Part shown: positions 1 through 9,996 of the stretch, piece by piece
How the letters are laid out: every line of letters begins with the position of its first letter
Position numbering within the stretch: position 1 is the stretch's first letter
From: Herbaspirillum robiniae
GTDB taxonomy: Bacteria > Pseudomonadota > Gammaproteobacteria > Burkholderiales > Burkholderiaceae_D
Length of the DNA: 64,000 nucleotides
Direction: 5' to 3'
Assembly: GCF_002213415.1 (NCBI RefSeq)
Contig: NZ_NJGU01000007.1
Span: forward strand, 62,001-126,000
Notes under the pieces: model-generated
Told to the model about the DNA's origin: nothing
The model's database searches: none
What the model saw: the letters and a program-made list of their open reading frames with translations, nothing else
Program-made: the position numbers and the translations under genes

Positions 1-1
1 G

Positions 2-163
2 GCGCAGCTGCTGCTCAAGTTCATCCTCGCCAATCCGGCCGTCACCTGCGCCATTCCCGGCACCGCGCGTCCCGAACACATGCGCGACAACGCGGCCGCA
101 GGCATGGGCCCCATCCCCGCCGCGTCGTTCTGGCGCGAGCCCGGGCATGCGATCGACATCTGA
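2..163 (+). CDS. Aldo/keto reductase, C-terminal fragment (truncated by window edge)
   Basis: Only the last 53 residues are present; the reading frame is already open at base 2 and closes with TGA at 161-163. The segment contains a stretch reading NPAVTCAIPGT followed by RPEHMRDNAAAG, which resembles the C-terminal NADP(H)-binding end of aldo/keto reductases (family knowledge). The gene runs rightward and converges on the leftward MBL-hydrolase gene at 190. Only 26 bp separate the two stops, and I see no clear terminator there. Substrate cannot be inferred from this fragment. Confidence 0.7.
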   Translation, partial: AQLLLKFILANPAVTCAIPGTARPEHMRDNAAAGMGPIPAASFWREPGHAIDI

Positions 164-189
164 CGGCGAATGGCCGGCCATGCGCGGGC

Positions 190-1119
190 TCATGCGTCCA
201 GCAGGAACACGCCGTCGCTGCGGGCCGCGCCCGCGCGCTCCAGCTGCGCCACCGTCCAGCGCGCCAGTTCCTCGTCGGCCATGTGCATGAAGCGCCGGTT
301 GGCCGTGCGCAGCAGCGGGATCTCGCGCATCATCGCCGGCAGCTTTTCCAGCGGGATGCGCTGCCGCTCCAGCAGCAGGAACTTCACCAGCACCTTGATG
401 CCGTTGTGCGCGTTGCGCAGCGCATCGGCCTCCAGGTAATCGAGGCGCGAGAAGGCCTTCTCCAGTGCATCGCCGACCTCGGTGAACGGGGCGCCGTGGC
501 CGGGGATGACCAGCTTCGCATCCAGCGTGCGGATCAGCTCCAGCGTGGCGCGCGCCTCGGCGAAACCGGTCTCGCCGTCCAGCTCCGGGAAGATGATGCC
601 GAAGCCGTTGCGCCACAGCGCGTCGGCCGAGATCAGGATGCCCTCCTGCGGGCAGAAGAAGACCAGCGAATGCGGATCGTGGCCGGGCGCGGCCAGCGCA
701 TGCCAGTCGAGCTCGCCCAGGCGCAGCACCTGGCCGTCGCGCACCGTCTCGCTGAAGCCAAAGCGCGGACAGCGCTGGCCGGTGGCGCGGTAGCTCAGCG
801 CTTCTTCATCCCATTGCCGCACCTTGTCCGCCTCCGCCGCCGGGATGGCCGTACGGCAGCCGTAGGCAATCTGCAGCGCGGCGTTGCCGCCGCAATGGTC
901 GGAGTGGAGATGGGTGTTGACCAGCAGGTCCAGCTTGGCGCGGCCGCGCTCGCGCAGCACGTGGCGCACCAGCGTGAGCGTCTGTTCGGCGTGCGAGACG
1001 TAGCCGCTGTCGATCAGCGCCACCTCGTCGCGGCCGAACAGCAGCACATTGTTGGACGACAGCCAGCCGCGCTCGAGCACATGGATGGACGGCGGCACCT
1101 GCAGCGCGGGCGCGTTCAT
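190..1119 (-). CDS. MBL-fold metallo-hydrolase at the end of the liu operon
   Basis: A 309-residue protein of the metallo-beta-lactamase fold. The zinc-binding signature HLHSDH is at residues 70-75; an APGHDPHS segment and an IPGHGAPF segment further on supply the later metal ligands. This family hydrolyses thioesters, lactones or similar esters; the substrate is unknown here. The ATG at 1119 lies 5 bp after the liuD stop, so the gene is probably co-transcribed and translationally coupled with liuD. That placement suggests a role in acyl-CoA or branched-chain acid metabolism, for example a thioesterase, but this is inference. A longer open frame runs upstream through liuD in another frame; I chose the ATG that starts directly after liuD. 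Confidence 0.85.
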   Translation of the reverse strand: MNAPALQVPPSIHVLERGWLSSNNVLLFGRDEVALIDSGYVSHAEQTLTLVRHVLRERGRAKLDLLVNTHLHSDHCGGNAALQIAYGCRTAIPAAEADKVRQWDEEALSYRATGQRCPRFGFSETVRDGQVLRLGELDWHALAAPGHDPHSLVFFCPQEGILISADALWRNGFGIIFPELDGETGFAEARATLELIRTLDAKLVIPGHGAPFTEVGDALEKAFSRLDYLEADALRNAHNGIKVLVKFLLLERQRIPLEKLPAMMREIPLLRTANRRFMHMADEELARWTVAQLERAGAARSDGVFLLDA

Positions 1120-1124
1120 GGACT

Positions 1125-3152
<2,028 letters not shown>

Positions 3153-3183
3153 GTTGTCTCCTCTTGTTCTCTTGCCGCGGGCG

Positions 3184-4818
3184 TCAGATGCGGAAGACGC
3201 CGAACTTCGTCTCTTCGATGGGCGCATTGAGCGCGGCCGACAGTCCCAGCGCCAGCACCGTGCGCGTATCGGCGGGGTCGATCACGCCGTCGTCCCACAG
3301 GCGCGCCGAGGCGTAGTAGGGATGGCCCTGCGTTTCGTACTGCGCGCGGATCGGATCCTTGAACGCGGCTTCCTCCTCGGCGCTCCAGCTGCCGCCGCGC
3401 GCTTCGATGCCGTCGCGCTTGACGGTGGCCAGCACGCTGGCGGCCTGCTCGCCGCCCATCACCGAGATGCGCGCATTGGGCCACATCCACAGGAAGCGCG
3501 GCGAGAACGCGCGGCCGCACATGCCGTAGTTGCCGGCGCCGAAGCTGCCGCCGATGATGACGGTCAGCTTGGGCACCTTGGCGGTGGAGACCGCCGTCAC
3601 CATCTTGGCGCCGTGGCGGGCGATGCCTTCGTTCTCGTATTTCTTGCCGACCATGAAGCCGGTGATGTTCTGCAGGAAGATCAGCGGGATCTTGCGCTGG
3701 CAGCACAGCTCGATGAAGTGCGTGCCTTTCTCGGCCGCTTCTGAAAACAGGATGCCGTTGTTGGCGATCACACCCACCGGCATGCCGTGCAGGTGGGCAA
3801 AGCCGCACACCAGCGTGGTGCCGTAGCGCGCCTTGAACTCGTCGAACTCGCTGCCGTCGACGATGCGCGCGATCACCTCGCGCACGTCGAAGGGTTTGCG
3901 CGTGTCGGTAGGGATCACGCCGTACAGCTCATGCGCCGGATACTTCGGCGCCACGGCTTCGCGCAGCGCCAGCTGTTGCGGCTTGGTGCGGTTCAGGTGG
4001 CCGACGATGCCGCGCGCGATCGCCAGCGCGTGGGTGTCGTCCTGCGCCAGGTGGTCGGCCACGCCAGACAGGCGCGTATGCACGTCGCCGCCGCCCAGTT
4101 CTTCGGCCGTGACCACCTCGCCGGTGGCCGCCTTCACCAGCGGCGGCCCGGCCAGGAAGATGGTGGCCTGGTCCCTGACGATGATGGATTCGTCGCTCAT
4201 CGCCGGCACGTAGGCGCCGCCGGCGGTGCAGGAGCCCATCACCACCGCGATCTGCGGGATGCCCTTGGCCGACATGTTGGCCTGGTTGAAGAAGATGCGG
4301 CCGAAGTGGTCGCGGTCGGGGAACACCTCGTCCTGGTTGGGCAGATTGGCGCCGCCGCTGTCGACCAGGTAGATGCAGGGCAGGTGGTTGAACTCGGCGA
4401 TTTCCTGCGCGCGCAAGTGTTTCTTGGCGGTCATCGGATAGTAGGTGCCGCCCTTGACCGTGGCGTCGTTGCACACGATCACGCATTCCTGCCCGGCCAC
4501 GCGGCCGATGCCGGTGATGATGCCGCCGGAGGGCGCGGCGTCCTTCAGGTGGCCGTCGCGGTCCTTCTCGCGGTACATGCCGTAGGCCGCCAGCTGCGAG
4601 AATTCGAGGAAGGGCGTGCCGGGGTCCAGCAGCATCTGCACGCGCTCGCGCGGCAGCAGCTTGCCGCGCGCGATGTGCTTGTCGCGCGCGGCCTGGCCGC
4701 CGCCTTCGGCGATCGCCGCGACCTTCTGCTTCAGGTCGTCGACGATGCGTTGCATGGCTTCGCGGTTGTTCTGGAAATCCTCGCTGCGCGGGTTGAGCTT
4801 GCTTTCGATCTGCGGCAT
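3184..4818 (-). CDS. liuB: Methylcrotonoyl-CoA carboxylase, beta (carboxyltransferase) subunit
   Basis: A 544-residue carboxyltransferase of the crotonase-like fold, the usual size for LiuB/MCCB. It begins [12 protein letters not shown] and contains the glycine-rich oxyanion segments [16 protein letters not shown] and [20 protein letters not shown] typical of MCC beta chains. It transfers carboxylate from biotin on LiuD to 3-methylcrotonyl-CoA. The ATG at 4818 follows a GA-rich ribosome site. It is the fourth gene of the leftward operon, 59 bp after the YchJ gene and directly before liuD. In most liu operons an enoyl-CoA hydratase (liuC) stands between liuB and liuD; here only 31 bp separate them. 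Confidence 0.94.
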   Translation of the reverse strand: MPQIESKLNPRSEDFQNNREAMQRIVDDLKQKVAAIAEGGGQAARDKHIARGKLLPRERVQMLLDPGTPFLEFSQLAAYGMYREKDRDGHLKDAAPSGGIITGIGRVAGQECVIVCNDATVKGGTYYPMTAKKHLRAQEIAEFNHLPCIYLVDSGGANLPNQDEVFPDRDHFGRIFFNQANMSAKGIPQIAVVMGSCTAGGAYVPAMSDESIIVRDQATIFLAGPPLVKAATGEVVTAEELGGGDVHTRLSGVADHLAQDDTHALAIARGIVGHLNRTKPQQLALREAVAPKYPAHELYGVIPTDTRKPFDVREVIARIVDGSEFDEFKARYGTTLVCGFAHLHGMPVGVIANNGILFSEAAEKGTHFIELCCQRKIPLIFLQNITGFMVGKKYENEGIARHGAKMVTAVSTAKVPKLTVIIGGSFGAGNYGMCGRAFSPRFLWMWPNARISVMGGEQAASVLATVKRDGIEARGGSWSAEEEAAFKDPIRAQYETQGHPYYASARLWDDGVIDPADTRTVLALGLSAALNAPIEETKFGVFRI

Positions 4819-4877
4819 GTCGTCTCTCTCTTCAGTTTCTTTTGTCTGCTGCCGGCGTCAAGGACCGGTCTGGCGGC

Positions 4878-5300
4878 CTAGCGGTCGCCCGGGAATTCGC
4901 CGTCGACGTAGTACCAGCGCGGCGTGCCTTGGGCGTCCGGCTGGCGCACGAAGTTGCTGACCTCGTGCATCCGGTGCGCCTTGCCGCCGACCTTGAAGCG
5001 CGCCACGAATTCCACCGTGGCCTCGTCGCTGCCGGCCACGTGGGTCTGCTTCTTGATGTCCAGGCCGATCCAGTTGACGTCGGTTTCGCCGGTCAGCTCT
5101 TCTTCCGGCAGGGTCTCGGGGAACCAGGTCGCGCGCAGGTAGGCCTCGTCGCGCAGCGCGTAGGCGCTGTAGCGCGAGCGCATCAGCAGCTCGGCCGTGG
5201 CCGGGACTTCCGCGCCCGAGATGAAGCGGCCGCAGCAGGCGGCGAATGCGCCCTTGCCGCAAGGGCATGCGGCGCCGGCCTTGTCTTTCTTGTTGCTCAT
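4878..5300 (-). CDS. YchJ-family protein with N-terminal SEC-C zinc motif
   Basis: A 140-residue UPF0225/YchJ protein. The N-terminus has the metal-binding SEC-C pattern CPCGKGAFAACCG at residues 12-24, followed by the NTF2-like YchJ core (MRSRYSAYALRD... YLRATWFPE). E. coli YchJ has a SEC-C motif at both ends; this one has only the N-terminal copy. Biochemical function of the family is unknown. The ATG overlaps the stop of the preceding isomerase gene by one base (TGATG), so the two are probably translationally coupled. It sits inside the leucine operon, between liuA and liuB, with no obvious pathway reason. Confidence 0.85.
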   Translation of the reverse strand: MSNKKDKAGAACPCGKGAFAACCGRFISGAEVPATAELLMRSRYSAYALRDEAYLRATWFPETLPEEELTGETDVNWIGLDIKKQTHVAGSDEATVEFVARFKVGGKAHRMHEVSNFVRQPDAQGTPRWYYVDGEFPGDR

Positions 5301-5902
5301 CAGATCTTTCCGTTTTGTAAAAATGCGTCCAGCTGCGTGAAGCGGTCGAAGCCCCAGAAGGCTTCGCCGTCCACGATCACGAAGGGCGATCCGAACACGC
5401 CGGCGCGGGCCGCGTCTTCGGTGGCCTGCTTCAGTTTGTCCTTGATCTCCTGCGTGCTAAGCGCCGCCTCCAACGCCCCGGCGTCGATGCCGAGGTCGCC
5501 GGCGATGCGCAGCACGTTGGCCGCCACGCTGATGTCGATGTCCTCGGTGAAGTAGGCGCTGTAGACGGTGCGGATGAAGTCGACCGCCTTGGCCGGCTGC
5601 TGCTCCTGCACCCACAGCGCGGCGCGCGCGGCGACCTGCGTGCCGATGGGGAAGTTGCCGGGTTCCTTGAAGTAGATGTTGTGGAAGCGCGCGGTGCGAC
5701 CCATGTCGTGGCGCGAGTACTCGCCCTTGACCGGGATCAGCACCAGCGAGTTGGTGCCGATCTGCTTGAAGATCGGGCCCAGCAGAATCGGATGCCAGTT
5801 GACCTGGCGGCCGTGTTTCTCGGCCAGCTTGCCGATCTCGACGGCGCCGAAGTAGCCGTAGGGCGAACTGAAGTCGAAGTAGAAGTCGATGGGATTGCTC
5901 AT
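5300..5902 (-). CDS. 2-hydroxychromene-2-carboxylate isomerase/DsbA-family oxidoreductase
   Basis: A 200-residue thioredoxin-fold protein of the HCCA isomerase/kappa-class GST group. The N-terminus DFYFDFSSPYGYFG contains the Ser-Ser-Pro-Tyr motif at residues 12-15 that replaces the CxxC of DsbA; the serine activates glutathione in the characterised family. The C-terminal segment GVFGSPFVIVDGEAFWG holds the cis-proline that contacts glutathione. It is probably a cytoplasmic glutathione-dependent isomerase or transferase. It starts 25 bp after liuA and overlaps the YchJ gene, so it belongs to the liu transcript, although no HCCA-like step is known in leucine breakdown. Confidence 0.86.
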   Translation of the reverse strand: MSNPIDFYFDFSSPYGYFGAVEIGKLAEKHGRQVNWHPILLGPIFKQIGTNSLVLIPVKGEYSRHDMGRTARFHNIYFKEPGNFPIGTQVAARAALWVQEQQPAKAVDFIRTVYSAYFTEDIDISVAANVLRIAGDLGIDAGALEAALSTQEIKDKLKQATEDAARAGVFGSPFVIVDGEAFWGFDRFTQLDAFLQNGKI

Positions 5903-5927
5903 GGTGTGATGGCCTCGTCCTGTGGAG

Positions 5928-7112
5928 TCAAAGCGTGTCGGCGAACAGCTCGCGGCCGATCAGCATGCGGCGGATCTCGCTGGTGCCGGCGCCGATCTCG
6001 TAGAGCTTGGCGTCGCGCCACAGGCGGCCGACCGGGTATTCGTTGATGTAGCCGTTGCCGCCCAGCGACTGGATCGCCTCGCCGGCCATCCAGGTGGCCT
6101 TCTCGGCCGAGTACAGGATGGCGCCGGCGGCGTCCTTGCGCAGCGCGCGCACCTTCTCGGGAGAGCCGGCGCGGTCGCAGGCCTGGCCCACCGCGTAGAC
6201 GTAGGCCTTGCAGGCCATCATGGTGGAATACATGTCGGCCAGCTTGCCCTGCATCAGCTGGAACTCGCCGATGGCCTGGCCGAACTGCTTGCGGTCGTGC
6301 ACATAGGGCACCACCACGTCCATGCAGGCCTGCATGATGCCCAGCGGGCCGCCGGAGAGCACGGTGCGCTCGAAATCCAGGCCCGACATCAGCACGTTCA
6401 CGCCGCGGCCGATGCCGCCCAGCACGTTCTCTTCCGGCACCTCGCAATCCTGGAACACCAGTTCGCCCGTGTGCGAGCCGCGCATGCCCAGCTTGTCCAG
6501 TTTCTGCGCCACCGAGAAGCCCTTGAAACCCTTCTCCACCAGGAACGCGGTCATGCCGCGCGCGCCGGCTTCCAGGTCGGTCTTGGCGTACACCACCAGC
6601 ACGTCGGCGTCGGGGCCGTTGGTGATCCACATCTTGCTGCCGTTGAGCACGTAGCGGTCGCCCTTCTTGTCGGCGCGCAGCTTCATGCTGACCACGTCCG
6701 AGCCGGCGTTGGGTTCCGACATCGCCAGCGCGCCGATGAAGTCGCCGGAGATCAGTTTGGGCAGGTATTTCTTCTTTTGCGCGTCGTTGCCGTTGCGCTT
6801 GATCTGGTTCACGCACAGGTTGGAGTGCGCGCCGTAGGACAGGCCCACCGAGGCCGAGGCGCGCGAGATTTCCTCCATCGCCACGATATGCGCCAGATAG
6901 CCCATGTCGGCGCCGCCGTATTCCTCGCTGGCGGTGATGCCCAGCACGCCCAGGTCGCCCATCTTCTTCCACAGGTCCATCGGGAACTGGTCGCTGCGGT
7001 CGATCTCGGCGGCGCGCGGGGCGATTTCGGTCTTGGCGAATTCGGCCACGGTGGCGCGCAGCGCGTCGATGTCTTCGCCGTGGTCGAAGCTCAGGCCTGG
7101 CAGGTGGATCAT
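5928..7112 (-). CDS. liuA: Isovaleryl-CoA dehydrogenase
   Basis: A 394-residue FAD-dependent acyl-CoA dehydrogenase. It has the signatures [13 protein letters not shown] and [18 protein letters not shown], and the C-terminal [19 protein letters not shown]. The segment [16 protein letters not shown] places a glutamate at about residue 248, the helix position used as catalytic base in isovaleryl-CoA dehydrogenase rather than the later position used by other acyl-CoA dehydrogenases (family knowledge). It oxidises isovaleryl-CoA to 3-methylcrotonyl-CoA, passing electrons to ETF. It is the first structural gene of the leftward operon. A perfect 7-bp inverted repeat, the probable LiuR site, lies 53 bp upstream. 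Confidence 0.95.
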   Translation of the reverse strand: MIHLPGLSFDHGEDIDALRATVAEFAKTEIAPRAAEIDRSDQFPMDLWKKMGDLGVLGITASEEYGGADMGYLAHIVAMEEISRASASVGLSYGAHSNLCVNQIKRNGNDAQKKKYLPKLISGDFIGALAMSEPNAGSDVVSMKLRADKKGDRYVLNGSKMWITNGPDADVLVVYAKTDLEAGARGMTAFLVEKGFKGFSVAQKLDKLGMRGSHTGELVFQDCEVPEENVLGGIGRGVNVLMSGLDFERTVLSGGPLGIMQACMDVVVPYVHDRKQFGQAIGEFQLMQGKLADMYSTMMACKAYVYAVGQACDRAGSPEKVRALRKDAAGAILYSAEKATWMAGEAIQSLGGNGYINEYPVGRLWRDAKLYEIGAGTSEIRRMLIGRELFADTL

Positions 7113-7165
7113 GCTTGTCTCCTCATTGGGTTTGTCTTGGTCTGGTGCCGTTATGGATGATGCAT

Positions 7166-7181
7166 TTGACGTTTACGTCAA
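7166..7181. promoter_or_regulatory. Probable LiuR operator upstream of liuA
   Basis: The sequence TTGACGTTTACGTCAA is a perfect 7-bp inverted repeat with a 2-bp centre, in the 94-bp gap between the liuA start and the liuR stop. Its ACGT-rich half-sites match the second palindrome at 7769-7788. Spaced dyads of this kind are typical of MerR-family operators. It lies 53 bp upstream of liuA, where it would control a promoter for the catabolic operon. Binding by LiuR is inferred. Confidence 0.75.
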
Positions 7182-7206
7182 TCGCGGCGGCCGGAGGGCA
7201 TCGCCC

Positions 7207-7641
7207 TCATGCCGCCTTGCGCCGCGGCTTGCCGGCGGCGCCGTTCTTCTTCGGTTCGATCCTGCCGTCGGCCAGCAGGCGCCGGCATTCGTCCTCATGC
7301 GCGGCGATCTCCGCCAGCGTCAGCTCCAGGTCTTCGCGCTGGCGCTCCAGCTTTTCGCGATGCTGGCGCAGCACGCCGAGAAAACTCTGCAGCTGGACTT
7401 CCGTGTCCTTGGGCGACTCGTACATGTCGATCAGGTCCTTGATCTCCGAGAGCGTGAAGCCCAGTCGCTTGCCGCGCAGCGTCAGCTTCAGGCGCGTGCG
7501 TTCGCGCGCGGGGTAGACGCGGTTGCGCCCGCCCGCGCCTTCGCGCTTGGGATTGAGGATGCCGTGGTCCTCGTAGAAGCGGATCGCCCGCGGCGTGATC
7601 TCGAATTCTTCCGCCAGTTCGGTGATGGTGTAGGTGGGCAT
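7207..7641 (-). CDS. liuR: MerR-family regulator of branched-chain amino acid catabolism
   Basis: A 144-residue MerR-family protein. The N-terminal winged helix reads YTITELAEEFEITPRAIRFYEDHGIL, and is followed by RVYPARERTRLKLTLRGKRLGFTLSEIKDLI and a long dimerisation coiled coil (about residues 75-118). There are no cysteines placed as in metal-sensing MerR proteins. LiuR proteins repress or activate liu genes in response to pathway acyl-CoAs (family knowledge). The start at 7641 gives the standard MerR N-terminus; an upstream in-frame extension runs through a 22-bp hairpin and was rejected. It is transcribed in the same direction as liuA but has its own leader with a palindromic operator at 7769-7788. 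Confidence 0.88.
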   Translation of the reverse strand: MPTYTITELAEEFEITPRAIRFYEDHGILNPKREGAGGRNRVYPARERTRLKLTLRGKRLGFTLSEIKDLIDMYESPKDTEVQLQSFLGVLRQHREKLERQREDLELTLAEIAAHEDECRRLLADGRIEPKKNGAAGKPRRKAA

Positions 7642-7698
7642 GGACGTGGGCCTGGTCTGCGTCGAACGGGAATATTGGTTAAGCTGGTTCCATCGGTC

Positions 7699-7750
7699 AT
7701 CTGCGCATCCGTTCCGCGCATGTCTCTCTGCGCGGAACGGATGCGCAGAT
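7699..7750. repeat. Perfect 22-bp inverted repeat (8-nt loop) in the liuR leader
   Basis: Arms 7699-7720 and 7729-7750 are exact reverse complements, separated by TGTCTCTC. The structure lies 58-109 bp upstream of the liuR start and just inside the operator at 7769-7788, so it would be transcribed in the liuR leader. It has no U-tract, so it is not a classic intrinsic terminator. It may be an mRNA-stabilising or attenuating hairpin, a cruciform, or a remnant of a palindromic repeat family; the sequence alone does not decide. Confidence 0.85.
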
Positions 7751-7768
7751 CTGCTTCCGGGAACTGGC

Positions 7769-7788
7769 ACTTTACGTTAACGTAAAGT
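7769..7788. promoter_or_regulatory. 20-bp perfect palindrome, probable second LiuR operator
   Basis: ACTTTACGTTAACGTAAAGT is a perfect 20-bp palindrome. Its core TTTACGT-TA-ACGTAAA has the same ACGT half-site arrangement as the site upstream of liuA. It sits 127 bp upstream of liuR and 120 bp upstream of the divergent MBL-hydrolase gene at 7909, so it could give autoregulation of liuR and control of the divergent gene. Binding is inferred. Confidence 0.78.
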
Positions 7789-7908
7789 ATATTGTGCCCG
7801 TCCGTCCAGCGGAAAATGCACAAGCCTTGATGGCCGGATGTCTTGTTGTCGCCGGAGCAATGTCCGGCGGATCCGTTTTCACGTTTGCAGCAATAGCCCA
7901 GGTATTTC

Positions 7909-8973
7909 ATGAACGCTCTTGAATCCCAGCTCGACTACGCCTACGGCGACGCCATGCCCGACACCGGCCGCACCATGGAGGTCGCGCCGGGCATCCGCTG
8001 GCTGCGCATGGGGCTGCCGTTCGCGCTGAACCACATCAATCTGTGGCTGCTGGAAGACGAGGTCGAGACGCCGCAGGGCCCGCGCCGCGGTTGGACCGTG
8101 GTCGATTGCGGCATCGCCACCGACGCCACGCGCGACGCCTGGGAGAGCATTTTCGCCGACGAGCTCGGCGGCCTGCCGATCGTGCGCGTGCTGGTCACGC
8201 ATTGCCATCCGGACCATGTCGGCCTGGCCGACTGGCTGTGCCGGCGCTGGCAGGCGCCGTTGCTGATGAGCGCGGGCGACTATGCGTTCGCGCGCGTGAT
8301 GTCGGCCGCGCTGCCCGGCGCCGAAGGGCCGTCGGCCGCGCCGCATTTCCGCCGCCACGGCCTGACCGATCCGGACACCATCGCCAAGCTGGCCGGCCGC
8401 AATACTTACTACCCCGATCTGGTGCCGGCGGTGCCGTCCTCCTATCGCCGCCTGCAGGAGGAATATGCGGTGCGCATCGGCGGGCGCGACTGGGAAATCA
8501 TCACCGGCTTCGGCCACTCGCCCGAGCATGTCTCGCTTTACTGCCGCGACGCCAACGTGCTGATCTCGGGCGACATGGTGCTGCCGCGGATCTCGACCAA
8601 CGTCTCGGTGTTCGCCATCGAGCCCGAGGCCAACCCGGTGCAGCAGTTCCTCGACTCGCTGAAGAAATACGCGCACCTGCCGGCCGACGCGCTGGTGCTG
8701 CCGTCGCACGGCAAGCCTTTCCGCGGACTGCATACGCGCATCGCCCAGCTCGACGAGCATCATCGCCTGCGCCTGGGAGAAGTGCTGGAAGCCTGCGCGA
8801 CGCCGCAGTCGGGCGTGGACATCCTGCCGGTGCTGTTCAAGCGTCCGCTGGACACGCACCAGCTCTCGTTCGCGCTGGGCGAGGCGGTCGCGCATCTGCA
8901 CAAGCTCTGGTACGACGGCGCGTTGAAGCGCGTGCTGGGCGAGGATGAGGTCTACCGGTTCGTCGCCGCCTGA
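7909..8973 (+). CDS. MBL-fold metallo-hydrolase divergent from liuR
   Basis: A 354-residue metallo-beta-lactamase-fold enzyme. The zinc motif THCHPDHVG puts the ligands at residues 98-103; GFGHSPEHVSLY, LISGDMVLPRIS and VLPSHGKPFRG supply the remaining metal-binding segments. It is longer than glyoxalase II and has a C-terminal helical extension that ends in an HQLSFALGEAVAHLHKLWYDG segment common in a family of putative acyl-CoA or ester hydrolases. It is divergently transcribed from liuR with a likely LiuR palindrome between them. I infer that it is a second hydrolase in the leucine/isovalerate regulon. Substrate is not known. Confidence 0.87.
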   Translation: MNALESQLDYAYGDAMPDTGRTMEVAPGIRWLRMGLPFALNHINLWLLEDEVETPQGPRRGWTVVDCGIATDATRDAWESIFADELGGLPIVRVLVTHCHPDHVGLADWLCRRWQAPLLMSAGDYAFARVMSAALPGAEGPSAAPHFRRHGLTDPDTIAKLAGRNTYYPDLVPAVPSSYRRLQEEYAVRIGGRDWEIITGFGHSPEHVSLYCRDANVLISGDMVLPRISTNVSVFAIEPEANPVQQFLDSLKKYAHLPADALVLPSHGKPFRGLHTRIAQLDEHHRLRLGEVLEACATPQSGVDILPVLFKRPLDTHQLSFALGEAVAHLHKLWYDGALKRVLGEDEVYRFVAA

Positions 8974-9009
8974 GCGATGCGCGCCGGGCAGCGCCCGGGC
9001 CCAATAAAA

Positions 9010-9033
9010 AAACGCCGGACATGTCCGGCGTTT
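9010..9033. terminator. Bidirectional intrinsic terminator
   Basis: A perfect palindrome with core CGCCGGACATGTCCGGCG, flanked by an A-run (9005-9012) on the left and TTTCGTTTTT on the right. It sits between the convergent MBL gene (stop 8973) and def (stop 9056), so it can serve both transcripts. Confidence 0.88.
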
Positions 9034-9055
9034 CGTTTTTGACGAGGAAGAAGCG

Positions 9056-9580
9056 TCAGCCGTTGGCCGCGCTCTTCTTCAGCTCGCGCTCTTCCTTCTG
9101 CAGCTTGGTCTTGATGCGGTTGCGCTTCAGCGGCGACAGGTATTCGACGAAGACCTTGCCCTTCAGGTGATCCATCTCGTGCTGGATGCAAACCGCCAGC
9201 AGGTCGTCGGCTTCCACTTCGAACGGCTTGCCGTCGGCGTCGAAGGCGCGCACCTTCACGCGCGCCGGACGCTCCACGCCGTCATAGATGCCCGGCACCG
9301 ACAGGCAGCCTTCGTCGTAGACGCGCTTTTCTTCGCTGGCCCACAGCACTTCGGGATTGATGAACACGCGCAGCTCGTTGCCGCCGTCGGAGACGTCGAT
9401 GACGATGACCTGCTCATGCACATCGATCTGGGTCGCCGCCAGGCCGACGCCGGGCGCGGCATACATGGTCTCGGCCATGTCGGCGGCCAGCTTCTTGATG
9501 CGCTCGTCGAACACGGTGACGGGCTTGGCGACCTTGTGCAGGCGCGGGTCGGGGTAACGGAGGATGTTGAGCAGGGCCAT
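9056..9580 (-). CDS. def: Peptide deformylase
   Basis: A 174-residue peptide deformylase, removing the formyl group from nascent N-terminal methionine. All three family motifs are present: GVGLAATQ at 44-51, EGCLSVPG with the metal-binding cysteine at 92, and QHEMDH with histidines 134 and 138 and catalytic glutamate 135. In many proteobacteria def is followed by fmt; here it is not, because the next gene leftward is the convergent MBL hydrolase, so def stands alone. It is divergent from dprA across a 416-bp gap rich in hairpins. Confidence 0.95.
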   Translation of the reverse strand: MALLNILRYPDPRLHKVAKPVTVFDERIKKLAADMAETMYAAPGVGLAATQIDVHEQVIVIDVSDGGNELRVFINPEVLWASEEKRVYDEGCLSVPGIYDGVERPARVKVRAFDADGKPFEVEADDLLAVCIQHEMDHLKGKVFVEYLSPLKRNRIKTKLQKEERELKKSAANG

Positions 9581-9996
9581 ACGCGTAAATCTCGGTGTCG
9601 ATCTTGGAAAACCGGGGAGCGCTTCGCGCTCCGCCGCATGGGCGCTCGCGGTTTTGCGAGCAGCCTGGAAAATTCGTTTCGGGAATGATTCTTAAATAGG
9701 GCTGGTTGATGCCGCTTCAAGCGCGGCAGCGGCAGAATTACCGGCTTTGCCGCCGGATTGTCATGCGGCAATCCGATTCAATCCGATTCAGTGCCCAGTT
9801 CCCGGTCGCAGCCGCATGTCGGCCAAGGCGCGGGTGCTTGGATTTTTTTCCCCGAAAGCATGAAAAAGTTTAGCACAGCACGGCCCTTTTCCCGCCGTTC
9901 CCGCCGTTCGGCTCCTGCGGCGGCGCTGGCAGGCAACAGCGGCGACCTGCACCGCCGCCGGAATTGATGCCGCCGCGACAGATCGAGGACCAGCGT
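9581..9996. other. Intergenic region between def and dprA
   Basis: A 416-bp non-coding gap between divergent genes. It contains two short hairpins (9616-9632 and 9644-9661) that would fall in the def leader, a GC-rich hairpin near 9741-9756, a tandem 10-bp repeat at 9771-9790, and an AT-rich stretch near 9841-9882 that could hold promoters. I see no convincing gene. An in-frame extension of dprA to 9964 is possible but lacks a better ribosome site. Confidence 0.6.
9771..9790. repeat. Perfect tandem 10-bp repeat
   Basis: The unit ATCCGATTCA occurs twice head to tail in the def-dprA gap. It could be a duplicated regulatory half-site or simple slippage; nothing else in the window repeats it as a tandem. 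Confidence 0.8.

Noticed and set aside
7699-7750. Hairpin as a transcription terminator for the rightward MBL gene or liuR
   Set aside because: No T-run on either side and it lies upstream of both genes, not after a stop.
7642-7770. N-terminal extension of LiuR by 43 residues
   Set aside because: It would translate through the perfect 22-bp hairpin, has no better ribosome site, and MerR proteins start directly at the winged helix.
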